Assembly: GCA_002794785.1 (NCBI GenBank)
Contig: NBBA01000007.1
Location: 1,178,001 to 1,242,000 of the forward strand
Length of the DNA stretch: 64,000 bases
Source of the DNA: Coniferiporia sulphurascens
Lineage: Eukaryota > Basidiomycota > Agaricomycetes > Hymenochaetales > Hymenochaetaceae
Direction: 5' to 3'
Below the pieces are notes generated by a model, which saw nothing but the letters and a program-made list of their open reading frames with translations, made no database searches and was not told the origin of the DNA. This document shows, piece by piece, positions 44,727 to 56,329 of the stretch. Each line of letters opens with the position of its first letter. The first letter of the stretch is position 1. A program made the position numbers and the translations under genes.

Positions 44727-44903
44727 GCCCAACGTAAAATTGCGGTAAAAAGCAGTTTAATTCATCTCTTGTCTCTTACCATCATCATCAGCTCTAACAC
44801 TCTAGCGAGTAAAGGGTACCAAGCCTACCCTAAACCAACTAGTATCATTGTGTGAATCTGTTATCACTTGTTTCTAACCCTTAATCAGGGAGCAAATCTA
44901 ACA

Positions 44904-45038
44904 CACCCCACCGATGAAGACATGGACCTGGACCTCCTATGGGACTACATGCATCGTATGCTCGGACCCAGAACCCAGGACTCGGACCCGGCCCTTTTGG
45001 AGCTATCAGGTACGATTCCTCCTTTTCCTCCTGTGTGA
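44904..45038 (+). pseudogene. Host LINE-D ORF2, piece 4 (C-terminal end)
   Basis: Target duplication CACCC then HPTDEDMDLDLLWDYMHRML... to SGTIPPFPPV and TGA 45036-45038. It joins piece 3 when the solo LTR is removed. Confidence 0.86.
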
Positions 45039-45363
45039 AGCCTGCCTTTTGAATTCCCAGGAATATGTCCTGGCTGGCACTCTTGCCATCCCTTTCCCCA
45101 TTCTAAGCTTCTTACTTTGCCTGCCCTCGTCTGCTTGGTTAGTTCGTAGCGATATGTACTCCTCCTTCTCCTTCTCTCTTCTTTTACCCAATAGGGGCTC
45201 TCCACACTTTGGCACCCTCTGGGGAGCAGAGCCCCTGCCCAGTTTTGTGCAATGTGCAATGACGGGCGCCTCCATTGTTATGTAGTTAGGGCCCCCCCTT
45301 CGGGGGGGCAGCTTGTAATTATGTAATACTGCAGGAATAATTTAAAAAAAAAAAAAAAAAAAA
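45039..45363 (+). promoter_or_regulatory. Host LINE-D 3' UTR and tail
   Basis: SL1 45194-45201 with 45228-45235 (GGGGCTCT/AGAGCCCC); SL2 45291-45309; poly(A) tail to 45363. Confidence 0.78.
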
Positions 45364-45751
45364 CCCCCTACAGCGTGCAACAGCATGCCACACCTTTAAG
45401 CATGGAGTGCACATGGCCAAGAGGCAGTTCTATGCCGACCAGGCTGCCGAAGCGGATGCCACCAACATCTGGACCTGGGCCAAATGGGGCCTTGGCACCT
45501 GCCCCACACCCATCCCATCCCCCAAGAGACGAGACGGCACCTTCACCCAGTCAGATGACGAGAAAGGTGAGCTATTCCGCAAAACTTTCTTCAAACCTCC
45601 CCCCCCCTGCCGGCCGACCAAATCCCACCGCCACCCCCCCAACCAGCTGCCCTGCCAATTCTCTTCACTGAGCTCACAGGGGCACTGGCCGATACCTCCA
45701 ACCTGTCGGCACTGGGCCTCTTGGGAATAGGCTACCGCCCCCTGAAATGGG
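45364..45751 (+). pseudogene. LINE-E ORF2, piece 1 (linker to RT start)
   Basis: PLQRATACHTFKHGVHMAKRQFYADQ through DGTFTQSDDEKGELF. A frameshift in the Pro-rich stretch near 45600-45640 precedes the RT start. It ends at PLKWG, the target site of LINE-D3. Confidence 0.83.
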
Positions 45752-45752
45752 G

Positions 45753-45784
<32 letters not shown>

Positions 45785-46078
45785 CCTGCAGTATTACATA
45801 ATTACAAGCTGCCCCCCTGAAGGGGGGGCCCTAACTACATAACAACGGAGGCACCTGTCATTGTGCATTGCACAAAACTGGGTGGGGGCTCTGCTCCCCA
45901 AGAGGTGCCAAAGTGTGAAGAGCCCCTATTTAGTAAGACACAACCTGAGAGGGAGGGATACATATCACTACGAACAAACCACGCTGGTGAGGGCAGGTTA
46001 AGGTAAGAAGCTTCAAAGTGGAAAGGGGGGGCGAGAGCACCGGCCGAGATGTATCATGGGGAATTCGAAAGGCAGGTG
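45752..46078 (-). promoter_or_regulatory. LINE-D3 3' UTR and (AAT)n tail
   Basis: SL1 arms 45919-45926 and 45885-45892; SL2 45811-45829. The tail is nine or so AAT units, unlike the A-rich tail of its twin at 63371-63392. Confidence 0.8.
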
Positions 46079-49000
46079 TTATTCAGATGGAAAAGGGGGG
46101 AGCGTACCTGATAGCTCCAAGAGGGCTGGGTCCAAGTCCCGAGTTCGGGGTCTGAGCATACAATGCATGTATTCCCTTAGGAAGTCCAGGTCCATATCCT
46201 CATCGGTAGGGTGGCCATCCAGGTCCATCACGGCAAATGCCAGCCAGATGGCGCCTGCAGCACAGTTGGAAAGGCAGTTAAGGTGCCCTGTCAGCTTTAG
46301 CCAGTGGCACAAAACCGGGAGGCAGTTTTCGTCAGCCCACTCTGAGTGGTGGACTGGGAGAGGGTCCCTAGGTGGCCACACACGCTGTATCCATGAGTGG
46401 AAGGTGCTACAGCCGCCGAGGATGTGGGTGGTCGACTGCACGGGCCAGGGGGGGTGGTTGTGCCATCTGCAATGCGAGATCAGGCCATGCCTGCAGTGGT
46501 AGGCTGAGTCAAAACTCAGCCAGTATCCCCCATAGGGACCGGTGTGGCAGAGGACCTGTGTGACTGCAGATAGCTCATTGCATGGGTGGTCGACCGAATG
46601 CATGAGGAGCTTTCGAGGTCGGCACAAGGGTAGGCTGTGGACTGCCAGGTATTTGTCAGCGGTCGAGGCTAGGGGGCAGGCTAATGAGAGCGTCCATCTT
46701 TCCATAAGAGTGCGGATGGTGACTTCTTTTAGTGCAGATATGGAGGGTTTAAGATCGGATGGAGGGAGCTCGGTTGCCAGCTTAGCTTCCCTGTCAGCCC
46801 ATTCATTTCCGGGGATGTCCGAGTGTCCAGGGCACCATACAAAGTGAACGGTGAGTTGGGGGTACGAGTCTAGCAGAGTCTCCACACCCGCTTTCCAAAT
46901 GTGGAGGAGGTGGGTGCCGGGGGTGGTGGCCCAGGTGCAGAAAAGGTGGAGAGCAGTCAGCGAATCGGACAAAAAGAAGATATCCAATGTGGCGCACAGT
47001 TGAGCTGGGAGGCAGTGTGCGACCCAGCCTGGGGCCATGGTGAGGGAGAATTCCTCAGTGTCTGTGGCTGTGGCGCAGGTGGGGGACTCCAGTTGTCATG
47101 ACTGGAGTCAGGTATGGCCAAGCATGGCGCAAATGGCCGAGCCTGACTTATTGTCCATGCAGGAGCCATCTGTGAATACCTGTACATGGGGGGTGAGGCC
47201 TAGTTGGCGCACGGCGGCCACGAATGACTTCCGGGTGTCGGCACTCACTGGGGTGATGGGGGTGGTGAAACGGACATGGTCCTTAGTGAAGGCCAGAGGG
47301 TCTGTCCATGGGGGATGCGTGTATGCTGGGACCTGTTGAACCCGGGGGGCTCAGACCTGCAAAGAAAGGGAAAAAGGTCTATTAGCTATGTTTCTAAAAA
47401 GTTTTCGGCCAATGGAGTGGGGGGTGCACCATAGGCGCAGGGAATGGGTCGTCTTTATATATTCGAAATAGAAAGAAAGAGGGGGAACAGAGCAAAGAAA
47501 ATTAGTGGAATGGGGGGAGGCGCCTTTAAAGACACCTAGGATCCATCTGCAAGCTGTGTTTTGTACAGTCTGTAGTCGGTTTACCAGGGTTTTTTGGTGG
47601 CAGCCATGGTACCATACTGGTGCCCCCCATGCAAGTATGGAGCAGACGCAGGAGGTGTATAGGCAGTGGAGGAGGAGGGCCAAAATACCGTGTTGTGTGT
47701 TGCCTAGGATGCGGAGAGCAGTGAGGGTGGAGAGTCCCTTGGAGCACATGCGCTCCACATGGGGCTTGAAGGAGAGGCCTGGGTCCCACCATATCCCCAA
47801 CCACCGGAGGGGGATTGAGGGGCGGATCAGGGTGTTGGGGTCTACCTGCACCCTGGCTGTGTCCCAGCCTTCATAGCCAGTTCGTCGCCGAGGGGGGTGG
47901 AAGCAGAGGCACTCCGTCTTGGTGGCTTTGATGCTGAGACCGATGGTGCCGAAGAGGGTGTCGAGTTGTTGGTATGTGCGGGCGAGCTCGCGGCAGTTGG
48001 ATGTCATGGAGGGACCTATGCATATGAGTAAGTGGTCATCAACATATGCCAGGGCTGTGGTGCCAGCTTGGTGAAAGTGCCAGAGGACCACTCCCACAAA
48101 TATTGTTGATAGGATGGGGGAGACTGGCGATCCCTGTGGGGTGCCGAAATCAGGTTTGGGGGCGGTGGGGAGGGTGGTGCCGTCGAAAGAGACCATGACC
48201 CACCAGTCCATCATGAAGGATAGACACCAGCTGGCCATGTCCGGGGCACAGCCGAGATCCAACAATTGTTGGTGGAGGAGGTGGGGGTGTACCAAGTCGA
48301 AGAAACCCTGAATGTTGACTGCTAGGACCAAGCAGACAAGGCCCTCTGAGTGGGCATGCTCCGCAATCTGTAAAAGGTGTTGGGCGGTGTCATAGACTGA
48401 GTGGCCTTGGCACCCCCCATACTGGTTGGGTGGCAGCCAGTCCCGCGTGTTAGCAAGGAACTGGAGCCGGTTAGCAATTACTTTTTCAAGGAGTTTCCCT
48501 AGGGTCTCCTCAAGGGTGATGGATCGGTATGAGTGCGGCGAGAATGGGTCCTTCTTGTTCGGCTTCCTGAGCATCATGACCTTTGCTGCCTGCCAGCACT
48601 CCAGGTGGTGACCCAGGTGCAGACAGTCATTGAAAAGTGTGAGTATCTCATCAGGGTGGGCATCCACCACCCATTTCAGGGGGCGGTAACCTATTCCCGA
48701 GAGGCCTGGAGCCAACAAGTTGGATGTATCAGCCAGTGCCCCCATAAGCTCCGATAGGAGTATGGGCAGGGCAGCTGGTTGGTTGGGAGGTAGCAGGATG
48801 TTGGTCGCTGCCTGGGGTGGGGGGGGCATAAAGAAAGTCTCTTGGAAGAGCTCACCTTTCTCGGTGTCCGTCTGGGTGAAGGATCCGTCTCGTCGTCTGA
48901 GTGAGGGGATGGGGGTGGGTCGGTTGCCTAAGCCTCATTTCGCCCAATTCCAGATGTTGGAGGCGTCTGCTTCAGCTGCCTGGTTGGCGTAGAACTGTCT

Positions 49001-51918
49001 TTTGGCTGTCCTAACGCCCCTTTTGAAGGCATGCCGTGCTGATGAACGCTGGAGGGGGGTGGTGGCCATTGTAATTGCGGATAAGAGGGTCTTGCAGTGG
49101 GGTGACCACCATGGGACTTCCGTTTTTGACAGTTTCAAGAGGTGGGTGAATGGTTGGAGTGCGGCGACCATAGAGTTGATGACCACCTTTGCTTTGTTGT
49201 TCAGGTCATTGGTGTTGAGCCCTGGGAGTCGGAAGGCTTCTTCGAGGAGGGGGAAGGCGATGTTGGTCCATTTTCTCCTTGTCGGCTGGTAGCAGCCAGC
49301 ACGTCTTTAGGACCGGAGGGGGGGCTGAGACGGCAGAGACCAGCGAAGGATGGCGTGGTTGGACAGTGGTGAGGGGTCGGAGGTAGCCGAATCTAGAATA
49401 GAGTTGGGGTTGACCATGGGTGGGGCCCAGATCATGTCAATGGGGCACCGACGGCAGTTGCCGTCGGGCCTTGAGTCAGAGTCAGGGAGGTGGGCAGGTG
49501 TCAGGCCATGCCTGCAGAAAAAGTCATCGAGGGGTTGTGCCCCCAAGTCATCTCACTGAGTGGCTGAGAGTTCAGACCATGTGTGGTGGCGACAGTTGAA
49601 GTCGCCTGCCACAAGTAGGGTTGTGGCTAGCACTGAGGGGAGTGTAAAGAGGAACAACTCACCTGGGTACTGGGGGAGGGTGTGCTCATGGTCCGGGGGG
49701 TGCATGCCATAGTAGTTGCACACCCGGAGGGTGAGTTGGGTTTGTATCTCTACCATCAGTACATCCGTGCCATGTGAAGTGGCACCGAGGATCGACCATG
49801 AGGTGGGGGGGAGGGCCTGGGCTACATATGTTACTACCTGAGGGCGGACCTCTGGTGGTAGTACTGGTATGTAGCCCGGGATGTTTGGGACGTTGAATAC
49901 CGGGGAGCCGGCTGGGTTGTTGTGTGAGGGTTGCAGTCCTATTTGATACCAGGGGGGTTCCTGAATAAGGATTAGGTGTGGGGGGGAAGGGTCAGTTGTA
50001 AGGACAGGAATGAGGGAATGTATCACTGCTAGTGAGCGGGCGGCATTCCACTGTAAGATAGAGAGTGTCTCTATCATATTTCCTCCATCTGATCATCGAG
50101 TGGGTCGGCGGCGAGGGCCTCTTCGATTTGGCAGTAGCACCTCTTCTTAGGGCAGGCCGGCAGGGTGGCAGGGTGGTCGCCCTTGCAGTTGTTGCATAGG
50201 TGGGGGTGGGGGCACATGTCGCCTTTGGGCACTGCATCAGTTGCACAGTGGGTGCACAATTTGCGGTGATTGCGGGTCAGGTGGGCACCAGCACAGTCAG
50301 TGCAGCAGGGTTGGGCTCAGCAGCCCTTGGTTCCGTGGCCGAGGCCCTGGCACCGCTCACATTGGGTGAGGGTGGGGCAAACTGGCGGGACCAAGAGCCA
50401 GAGGGCGGATCCGAACATCCAGACACGTGGCCTCTTGAGGAGGCGTTTGCAGATGGATCCATCAGTGTCAACAAAGGAGAAGACCACTGGGCACCTGTCC
50501 AGTGTTGGCAGGTGGTCCTCGGTGGCAGCGAAGTGGGGGGTGACTATGAAGTCGAGGTTGCAGAGTGCCGGGTTGTGCCGGATTTCGGCCATGAGGGCCT
50601 TCTCAGTGATGGTGTGTCCATTTTGGCCAAACAGGAAGTCCTTGCAGGGCACCATGGAGATGCACAGTGCAGACCAGGGGTGGACTCTGGAGAGGGTTAG
50701 AGAGAAGGCAGATGGGACGTTAATTCCCACCGCTATGCACTCTGTGTGCATATGGGAGGCATAGGCCGCAGAGTGGTGATCAATGATTGTTTCCGTGGTC
50801 GGGTTAGCCGAGGATGGGCATGCTGCAAAGGTGGTCACGATGTTCCCCTTTATGTTGTAGGAAGAGGAAAGGACTGGGACTTGATCTGCAGTGGGGAGGG
50901 AGGCAAAAAACTCACAGGACGTTTTTGTCAGTGCCATTGCTGACTTCTGATTTTCGGCCTGTATGCCGACTGTTGGGGTTAGGACCAGGGTTGGGTCCTT
51001 GGCGTACATGGTGGGGGGCGGGGGCACCTTTTGCTGGCACTTCTTCTTTTTCTGTGTCGGGTTTATGGCCACCCCGGTGGCCGGGGCCACTGGGGATGGG
51101 TTAGTGGTTGTTGGGGGGGCTGCTGCTGCTGCGACTTACGCATAGGAGGTGGGGGTGGCCTGGGGGGCTGCTGTTGTTGTTGTTGTTGTCGGGGGGTGGG
51201 CCTAGAGCTGATGGAAGCCATCTGACAGGAGATAGAAGCCACGTCAGTAGTCAGATGCTTGACTGCCTCAGTCAGTGCCTTCATTTCCGGGGTCATGGGG
51301 GTGGTGTTAGGGGTCCCGGTTGCGGCCGGGGTCCTCTGTGGGGGGGGAGCTGGGGCGAAGGGTGCTGGGAGAGCGATAACCGCCCCCTCCCTCGTGAAGT
51401 TGTAGGCCATCACCGTGTTGCAGTAGATGAGGTTCTGTGGGTATGTCCTGTCTTGCTCTATATTGGCCAGCGTTTGTTGGACGTTCCATAGGAGGTCTCC
51501 CACGAACTGCACGGCCTTGATGTCAATCGTCTTGGTGGTGGCGTCCCTGGTTTGCTGGTCAAAGTCGTCCAGGGCTCGGGTGAGAGAGTACATGAACCCT
51601 GTGGTGTGCTGTTCATGCTGTTGTGCGGGGGGTCCTCTCGGTGTGAGAGGCGACATGGTGGCCAAGGAGCATTTCCACCCGAGGCTTGCACCTCCCACCT
51701 GTTGTGGGGGGGTATGGGGGTCAACCGCCATTTCTGGGGCTGTCTCACCAGTTTTGATGGAGCCATGGATCGACCCTACTGAGGTGGCTGGGGAGCCGAC
51801 TCTGGATGCTGCCCTTGATTCCATGCGCGCCTGGGCGGTGAAATCGTAGGCTGACACCAATTGGGAGTCGCCGATGGCAGGGGAGGGTGCCAGGACGTCC
51901 AGGGAGGAGGTCAGTGGC
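45783..51918 (-). repeat. Left arm of a 6.1-kb near-perfect inverted repeat
   Basis: Pairs with 57234-63370. Mirror coordinates sum to 109153 up to about 49320 and 109152 beyond, so there is exactly one single-base length difference. All long reading frames compared are identical between the arms. The spacer is 5.3 kb. Confidence 0.93.
46079..50077 (-). pseudogene. LINE-D3 ORF2: endonuclease, RT, RNase H, C-terminus, disrupted
   Basis: Starts MIETLSILQWNAARS at 50077. Disruptions in order: TGA at 49553-49555 (SATQ*DDLG), frameshifts around 49270-49325, TGA at about 48934 (WNWAK*GLGN), TGA just before 47351 (SLQV*APR) and two TGAs near 47100. RT is open for 492 codons (48829-47351) with KPNKKDPFSPH, GTPQGSPV and intact YVDD. 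RNase H keeps FTDGS, TDTEEFS, SDSL and NEWAD. It ends SGTLPPFPSE. The same lesions occur in the twin copy, except a one-base difference in a C/G run (7 G at 49318-49324 here, 8 C there). Confidence 0.92.
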
Positions 51919-52118
51919 GGGAAACCGGTCAGGGGTTCTTGTCGGGGGGTGGTGGGGGTGACCGATCCGTGCCTCGCGGCTGCAGCGGTGCCGGCGGAGG
52001 CCCAGTTGGCGGCCACCCTGGCGACCCGGTCTGGGTCGGCATTGGCCGATGGGGCGGGTGGGGGGTTGGTTCGATTTGTTCGACAGAGTGTGTTCCTGTA
52101 ATCGCCTGGGTTCGACAT
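50074..52118 (-). pseudogene. LINE-D3 ORF1 (gag-like), disrupted
   Basis: Starts MSNPGDYRNTLCRTNRTN at 52118 and is open past the poly-Gln run. A frameshift near 51120-51140 (after PTPRQQQQ) occurs, then the frame continues KKKKCQQKVP, YAKDPTLVLTP to the knuckle CERCQGLGHGTKGC. TGA at 50317-50319 stands where LINE-D1 has CGA. The remaining Cys/His modules are open to 50074, overlapping the ORF2 ATG at 50077-50075. Confidence 0.9.
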
Positions 52119-52178
52119 GGGGGAGTTTTAGCTGCCCACACTAGTCGATGGTGGTGGTTACTGGTCAAGAAGGATGTG
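52119..52178 (-). promoter_or_regulatory. LINE-D3 5' leader
   Basis: Same leader as LINE-B1, with an extra CA at the junction to the target duplication. Confidence 0.6.
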
Positions 52179-54785
52179 CCCCTGAAATGGGTGGTGGAAG
52201 CTTACCCTGACAAGATTTTAGCGCTTTTCAACGACTGTCTGCACCTGGGGCACCACCCCAAGTGCTGGCGGGTGGCAAAAGTGGTGATGCTCCAGAAGCC
52301 TAACAAGAAGGACCCCTTTTCACTGCGCTCATACCGGCCCATCACCCTTGAGGAGACCCTAGGGAAACTCCTCGAAAAGATAATAGCTAACTGGCTCCAG
52401 TTCCTCGCTAACAAGCGGGACTGGCTGCCACCTAACCAGTATGGGGGGCGCCAAGGACACTCAGTCTACAACACAGCCCAACACCTTCTACAGATAGTGG
52501 AGAATGCCCACTCAAAGGGTCTGGTATGTTCGGTCCTCGTGGTCGACATACAGGGCTTTTTCGACTCGGTGCACCCCTGCCTCCTCCACTGGCAATTGCT
52601 GGAGCTCCAGTGCCCGCCCAACATGGCAGACTGGTGCCTCTCCTTCATGACAGACAGACAGGTAGCAGTCGCCTTCGACGGCACCACCCTCCCAACTGCC
52701 CACAAACCAGACTTAGGCACCCCCCAAGGATCGCCAGTCTCCCCCATCCTGTCAACAATCTTCGCGGGTGTGGTCCTCCGGCGCTTTCACCAAGCCAGCA
52801 CCACAGCACTCACATACGTTGACGACCACCTACTAATTTGTGTCAGCCCCTCTATAGCATCCAACTGCCGCCACTTGGCAGACACATACCGCCAACTTGA
52901 CAGCCTCTTCGGCGAAATCGGTCTTAACATCAAAACCGCCAAAACCGAGGCACTCCACTTCCACCCACCTTGGTGCAAGACCAGCTATCATGGCTGGGAC
53001 ACTGCTGGGATCCAAATCGACCCCAACACCCTCATCCAACCATCCTGACCACTCCGGTGGCTCGGCATATGGTGGGACCCAGGACTGACATTCAAGCCGC
53101 ATGTGGAACGAATGCGCTCCAAGGGCCTCTCCACCCTCACTGCCCTCCACATCTTAGGCAACACAGAGCACAGGGTTTCCGCCCTCCTCCTCCAGCGACT
53201 GTACACCAGCTGCGTCCACTCCATCCTAGCATGGGGTGCACCGGTCTGGTACCATGGCCACCACCAGAAAACCCTGGTCAACCACCTCCAGTCCGTGCAA
53301 AACACGGCCTGCTGGTGGATCCTTGGCATCTACAAAGGCGCCTCACCTTTCCCTACTAACTTCCTCTGTTCAGTCCCTCCCCTTTCTTTTTACTTTGAGT
53401 ATTTAAAAATGTCCCACTCCCTGCGTCTATGGCGCACCCCTCACGCTATTGGCCGAAAACGTTACCATACTGTAACTAATAGACCTTTTTCCCTTTCCTT
53501 GCAGGTCCGAGTCCCCCAGGTACAACCCGTCCCTGCATACACACATCCCCCATGGATGGACCCACTCGCCTTCACAAGCGGATGGGTCACCTTCACCCTC
53601 TCCTTGCTCCCGGTCACAGGCGACACACGCAAACAGTTCGTAAAGGCCGCCCTGGACCTAAGCACCACCCCCCACCTCCAGGTCTTCACTGATGGCTCAC
53701 GCATTGGTACGGCCTCGGGATCTGCCATCTGCATGATGTATGGCGGCACCAGACTCCAGTCACGCCGACTCGCCTCCCCCACCTGCGCCACTGCCACAGA
53801 TGCGGAAATATTCTCACTGGCCACCGCACCAAGCTGGGCTGCACACCGCCTCCAAAGCCACCTGCCTGTCGCATCAGACTTGTTCTTTTTATCTGATTCA
53901 CTGATGGCACTCAACCTTTTCTGCAGCTGGGCTGCCGTACTGGGCGCCCATCTCCTCCACCTTTGGAAGGCAGGGGTTGAGATGCTTCTGGACTCGCATC
54001 CAGGCCTCATTATCCATTTCGTGTGGCGTCCAGGTCACTCAGACATCCCCAGGAATGAATGGGCTGATGATGAAGCCAAACTCGCCATGGAGCTCCCCCC
54101 CTTGCAACTTGCACCCTCCATATCTGCACTCAAAGAGGTGGCCACCAAAACACTGGTCACATGATGGACACTTTCTCTAGCCTGCCCCCTCGCCTCCACC
54201 GCCAACAAATACCTGGTGGTGCACGGCATCCCATCTCGTCGCCCATGGAAGCTTCTCACCCACTCCGCAGACCACCCCCGCCACCACCTCTCTGCAGTGG
54301 CACAAGTCCTCTGCCATGCCGGTCCCTATGGGGGCTACTGGTTGAGCTTCGACTCAGCCTACCAGCGTAGGCATGGCTTGATTTCCCACTGCAGGTGGCA
54401 CAACCACCCACCATGGCCTGCACAGACGACTGCCCACATTTTGGGCAGGTGCACCACCTTCCGACCATGGATTCGGTGCATATGGCCAACGAAAACCCCA
54501 CTCCCAGCCCACCATTCAGAATGGGCTGAGGAAAACCTTATCCCGGTTCTGCACCACTGGCTTAGGCTGACGGGGCATCTGAATCGCCTATCCGACAGAA
54601 CCTCGGGAGCCATCCGCTTGGCCTTTGCTGCGATGGATCTCGATGGACACCCTACCGACGAGGATATGGATCTGGACCTCCTTCAGGATTACATGCGACG
54701 TATGCTCGGACCCTGTACCCAGGACTCGGACCCGGCTCTCTTGGAGCTTTCAGGTGCGCTTCCACCCTTTCTCCCTGATCTGTGA
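52179..54785 (+). pseudogene. LINE-E ORF2, piece 2: RT, RNase H, C-terminus (only two stops)
   Basis: Single frame from PLKWVVEAYPDK to the TGA at 54783-54785, with stops only at 53046-53048 (IQPS*PLRW) and 54162-54164. RT has KPNKKDPFSL, QGFFDSV, GTPQGSPV and intact YVDD near 52815. RNase H has FTDGSRIGTASGS, TDAEIFSLA, SDSL and RNEWAD. The C-terminus is SHCRWHNHPPWP, AHILGRC. This is the best-preserved RT-RNase H stretch in the window. The RNase H sequence differs enough to be its own lineage. Confidence 0.92.
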
Positions 54786-55045
54786 CCACCTTTTGGACTC
54801 CTCATCATATGTCTCGGCCGGTGCTCTCGCCCTCCCTTTCTCCATTCTAAGCTACCTCCTTTGCCTGCCCTCATCCATTTGGTAGTGTTGTAGCGATATG
54901 TATTCCTCCCTTTTCTCGTGCGGCTTTGTACTAATAGGGACCCTTCACACCTTGGCACCCTTTGGGGAGCAGGGCCCCCACCCAGTTTTGTGCATTGCAC
55001 GATGGCGGGTGCCTCCGTTGTTATGTAGTTAGGGCCCCCCCTTCA
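54786..55045 (+). promoter_or_regulatory. LINE-E 3' UTR, truncated
   Basis: SL1 GGGACCCT (54937-54944) with AGGGCCCC (54971-54978) has one A/C mismatch, an intermediate between the two fully paired forms. It is cut inside SL2 at 55045. Confidence 0.72.
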
Positions 55046-56015
55046 GGTTACCTCCACGCCCACGTGGGCCGCACACCACCTATGGGACCTCCTGCCTGTT
55101 GCATCCGACATCTTCTTTCTGTCAGATTCGCTGACAGCACTTCACCTTATCTGCACATGGGCACCAGTCCCAGGCGCTCACCTCCTGCACCAATGGAAGG
55201 CTGGAGTCCTGACTCTCTTGGACTCATATCTGGATCTATCCATTCACTTTTTCTGGTGCCCAGGTCACTCCAACATCCCCAGCAATGAATGGGCAGACAG
55301 CAAGGCAAAGTTTGCCACAAACCTACCCCTGTCTTCCCTCGCACCCTCCACCTCTGCGCTGAAAGAGGCCGCCATGAACACCCTCATGGAGCGATGGTCC
55401 CTCTCACTTGCCCGCCCACTTGCCTTGACCACCAATAAGTACCTGGTGGTCAATGGCGCCCCCTCCCGCCGACCGCGCAAACTCCTGATGCACTCGGTCG
55501 ACCACCCCCATCGCGAGCTCTCCACAGTTGCCCAGATCCTCTGCCATGCCGGTCCCTATGGGGGCTACTGGCTGAGCTTTGACTCAGTCTACCGGCACAG
55601 GCACGGTCTGATCTCGCACTGCTGATGGCATAACCACCCCCCCTGGCCAGCCCAGTCCACCACCCACATGCTGGGTGGATGCCGCACCTTCTGGCCATGG
55701 ATTCGCAAGGTATGGCCACCCTGCGACCCACCCCTGACCCACCACACCGAGTGGGCCAACGAAAACCACCTCCAGGTTCTGCACCACTGGTTGAAACTAA
55801 CAGGGCACCTGAACCGCATCTCTGACTGAACCTCAGCCTCCATCCGCCTGGCCTTTGCCACAATGGAGCTTGCAGGTCACCCGACTGATGAAGATATGGA
55901 CTTGGATCTCCTACGGGAATACATGAGTCGTATGCTTGGACCCTGCTCCCAGGACCTGGACCTGGCTCTCTTGGAGCTTGCAGGTGTGCTTCCTCCCTTT
56001 TCCTCTACTCAGTGA
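55046..56015 (+). pseudogene. LINE-B3 ORF2 C-terminal third
   Basis: FFLSDSLTALH, FWCPGHSNIPSNEWAD and onward. TGA lies at 55623-55625 (SHC*WHNH; CGA in relatives) and near 55827. It ends LAGVLPPFSSTQ with TGA 56013-56015. Confidence 0.84.
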
Positions 56016-56329
56016 CTGCCTTTCGGACTCTCCCACATATGTCCTGGCCAGCACTCTCGCCCCCCCTTTCCTATTCTAAACTACCTCCTTTGCCTGCCTT
56101 CGTCCGTTTGGTATCGTCGTAGCGAAATGTATTCCTCCCTCTTTCTCTTTCTTTACTAATAGGGGCCCTCCACACCTTGGCACCCTTTGGGGAGCAGGGC
56201 CCCTGCCCAGTTTCGTGCATTGTGCGATGATGGGCGCCTCTGTTGTTATGTAGTTAGGGCCCCCCCTTTGGGGGGGCAGCTTGTAATTATGTAATACTGT
56301 AGGAATAATAATTTAAAAAAAAAAAAAAA
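55046..56329 (+). mobile_element. LINE-B3, 5'-truncated 3' end
   Basis: Starts inside RNase H (WAAHHLWDLLPVASD) at the break in the LINE-E hairpin. It carries a B-type 3' UTR (SL1 56162-56169 with 56196-56203; SL2 56259-56277) and a poly(A) tail to 56329. No target duplication is seen. Confidence 0.85.

Larger units (their letters stand above)
43554..44903 (+). repeat. Solo LTR, 1350 bp, containing an ORF
   Basis: Starts TGTTAG, ends CTAACA (perfect 6-bp inverted ends with TG...CA) and is flanked by the 5-bp duplication CACCC (43549-43553 and 44904-44908). TATAAAA (44720-44726) lies about 180 bp from the 3' end, as expected for a U3-R-U5 layout. The sequence is AT-rich, unlike its surroundings. 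Upstream of the TATA box there are diverged repeats containing GTACCGGAATAT (near 44570 and 44632). It is unrelated to the 557-bp chromovirus LTR. Confidence 0.82.
33072..45363 (+). mobile_element. Old LINE-D (5'-truncated) hosting three later insertions
   Basis: Its own sequence is 33072-33861, 40703-41122, 42864-43553 and 44909-45363. Three insertions split it: LINE-B2 (target duplication GACCTTTCTCACT), NA2 (CTGACTGCACTCCA) and a solo LTR (CACCC). Removing them leaves a continuous RT to 3' UTR LINE remnant ending in a poly(A) tail at 45363. Confidence 0.9.
45752..52178 (-). mobile_element. LINE-D3, full-length, minus strand; left arm source of the inverted repeat
   Basis: 5' terminus at 52178 (CACATCCTTCTTGACC on the minus strand), 3' (AAT)n tail at 45752. 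It is flanked by 13-bp duplications in LINE-E. 45783-51918 is virtually identical to 57234-63370 in inverted orientation. Confidence 0.95.
45364..55045 (+). mobile_element. LINE-E (5'-truncated), split by LINE-D3
   Basis: Own sequence 45364-45751 and 52179-55045. Target duplication CCCCTGAAATGGG at 45739-45751 and 52179-52191 flanks LINE-D3. The 3' UTR is cut at 55045 inside SL2 by LINE-B3, so the tail is missing. Confidence 0.88.
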
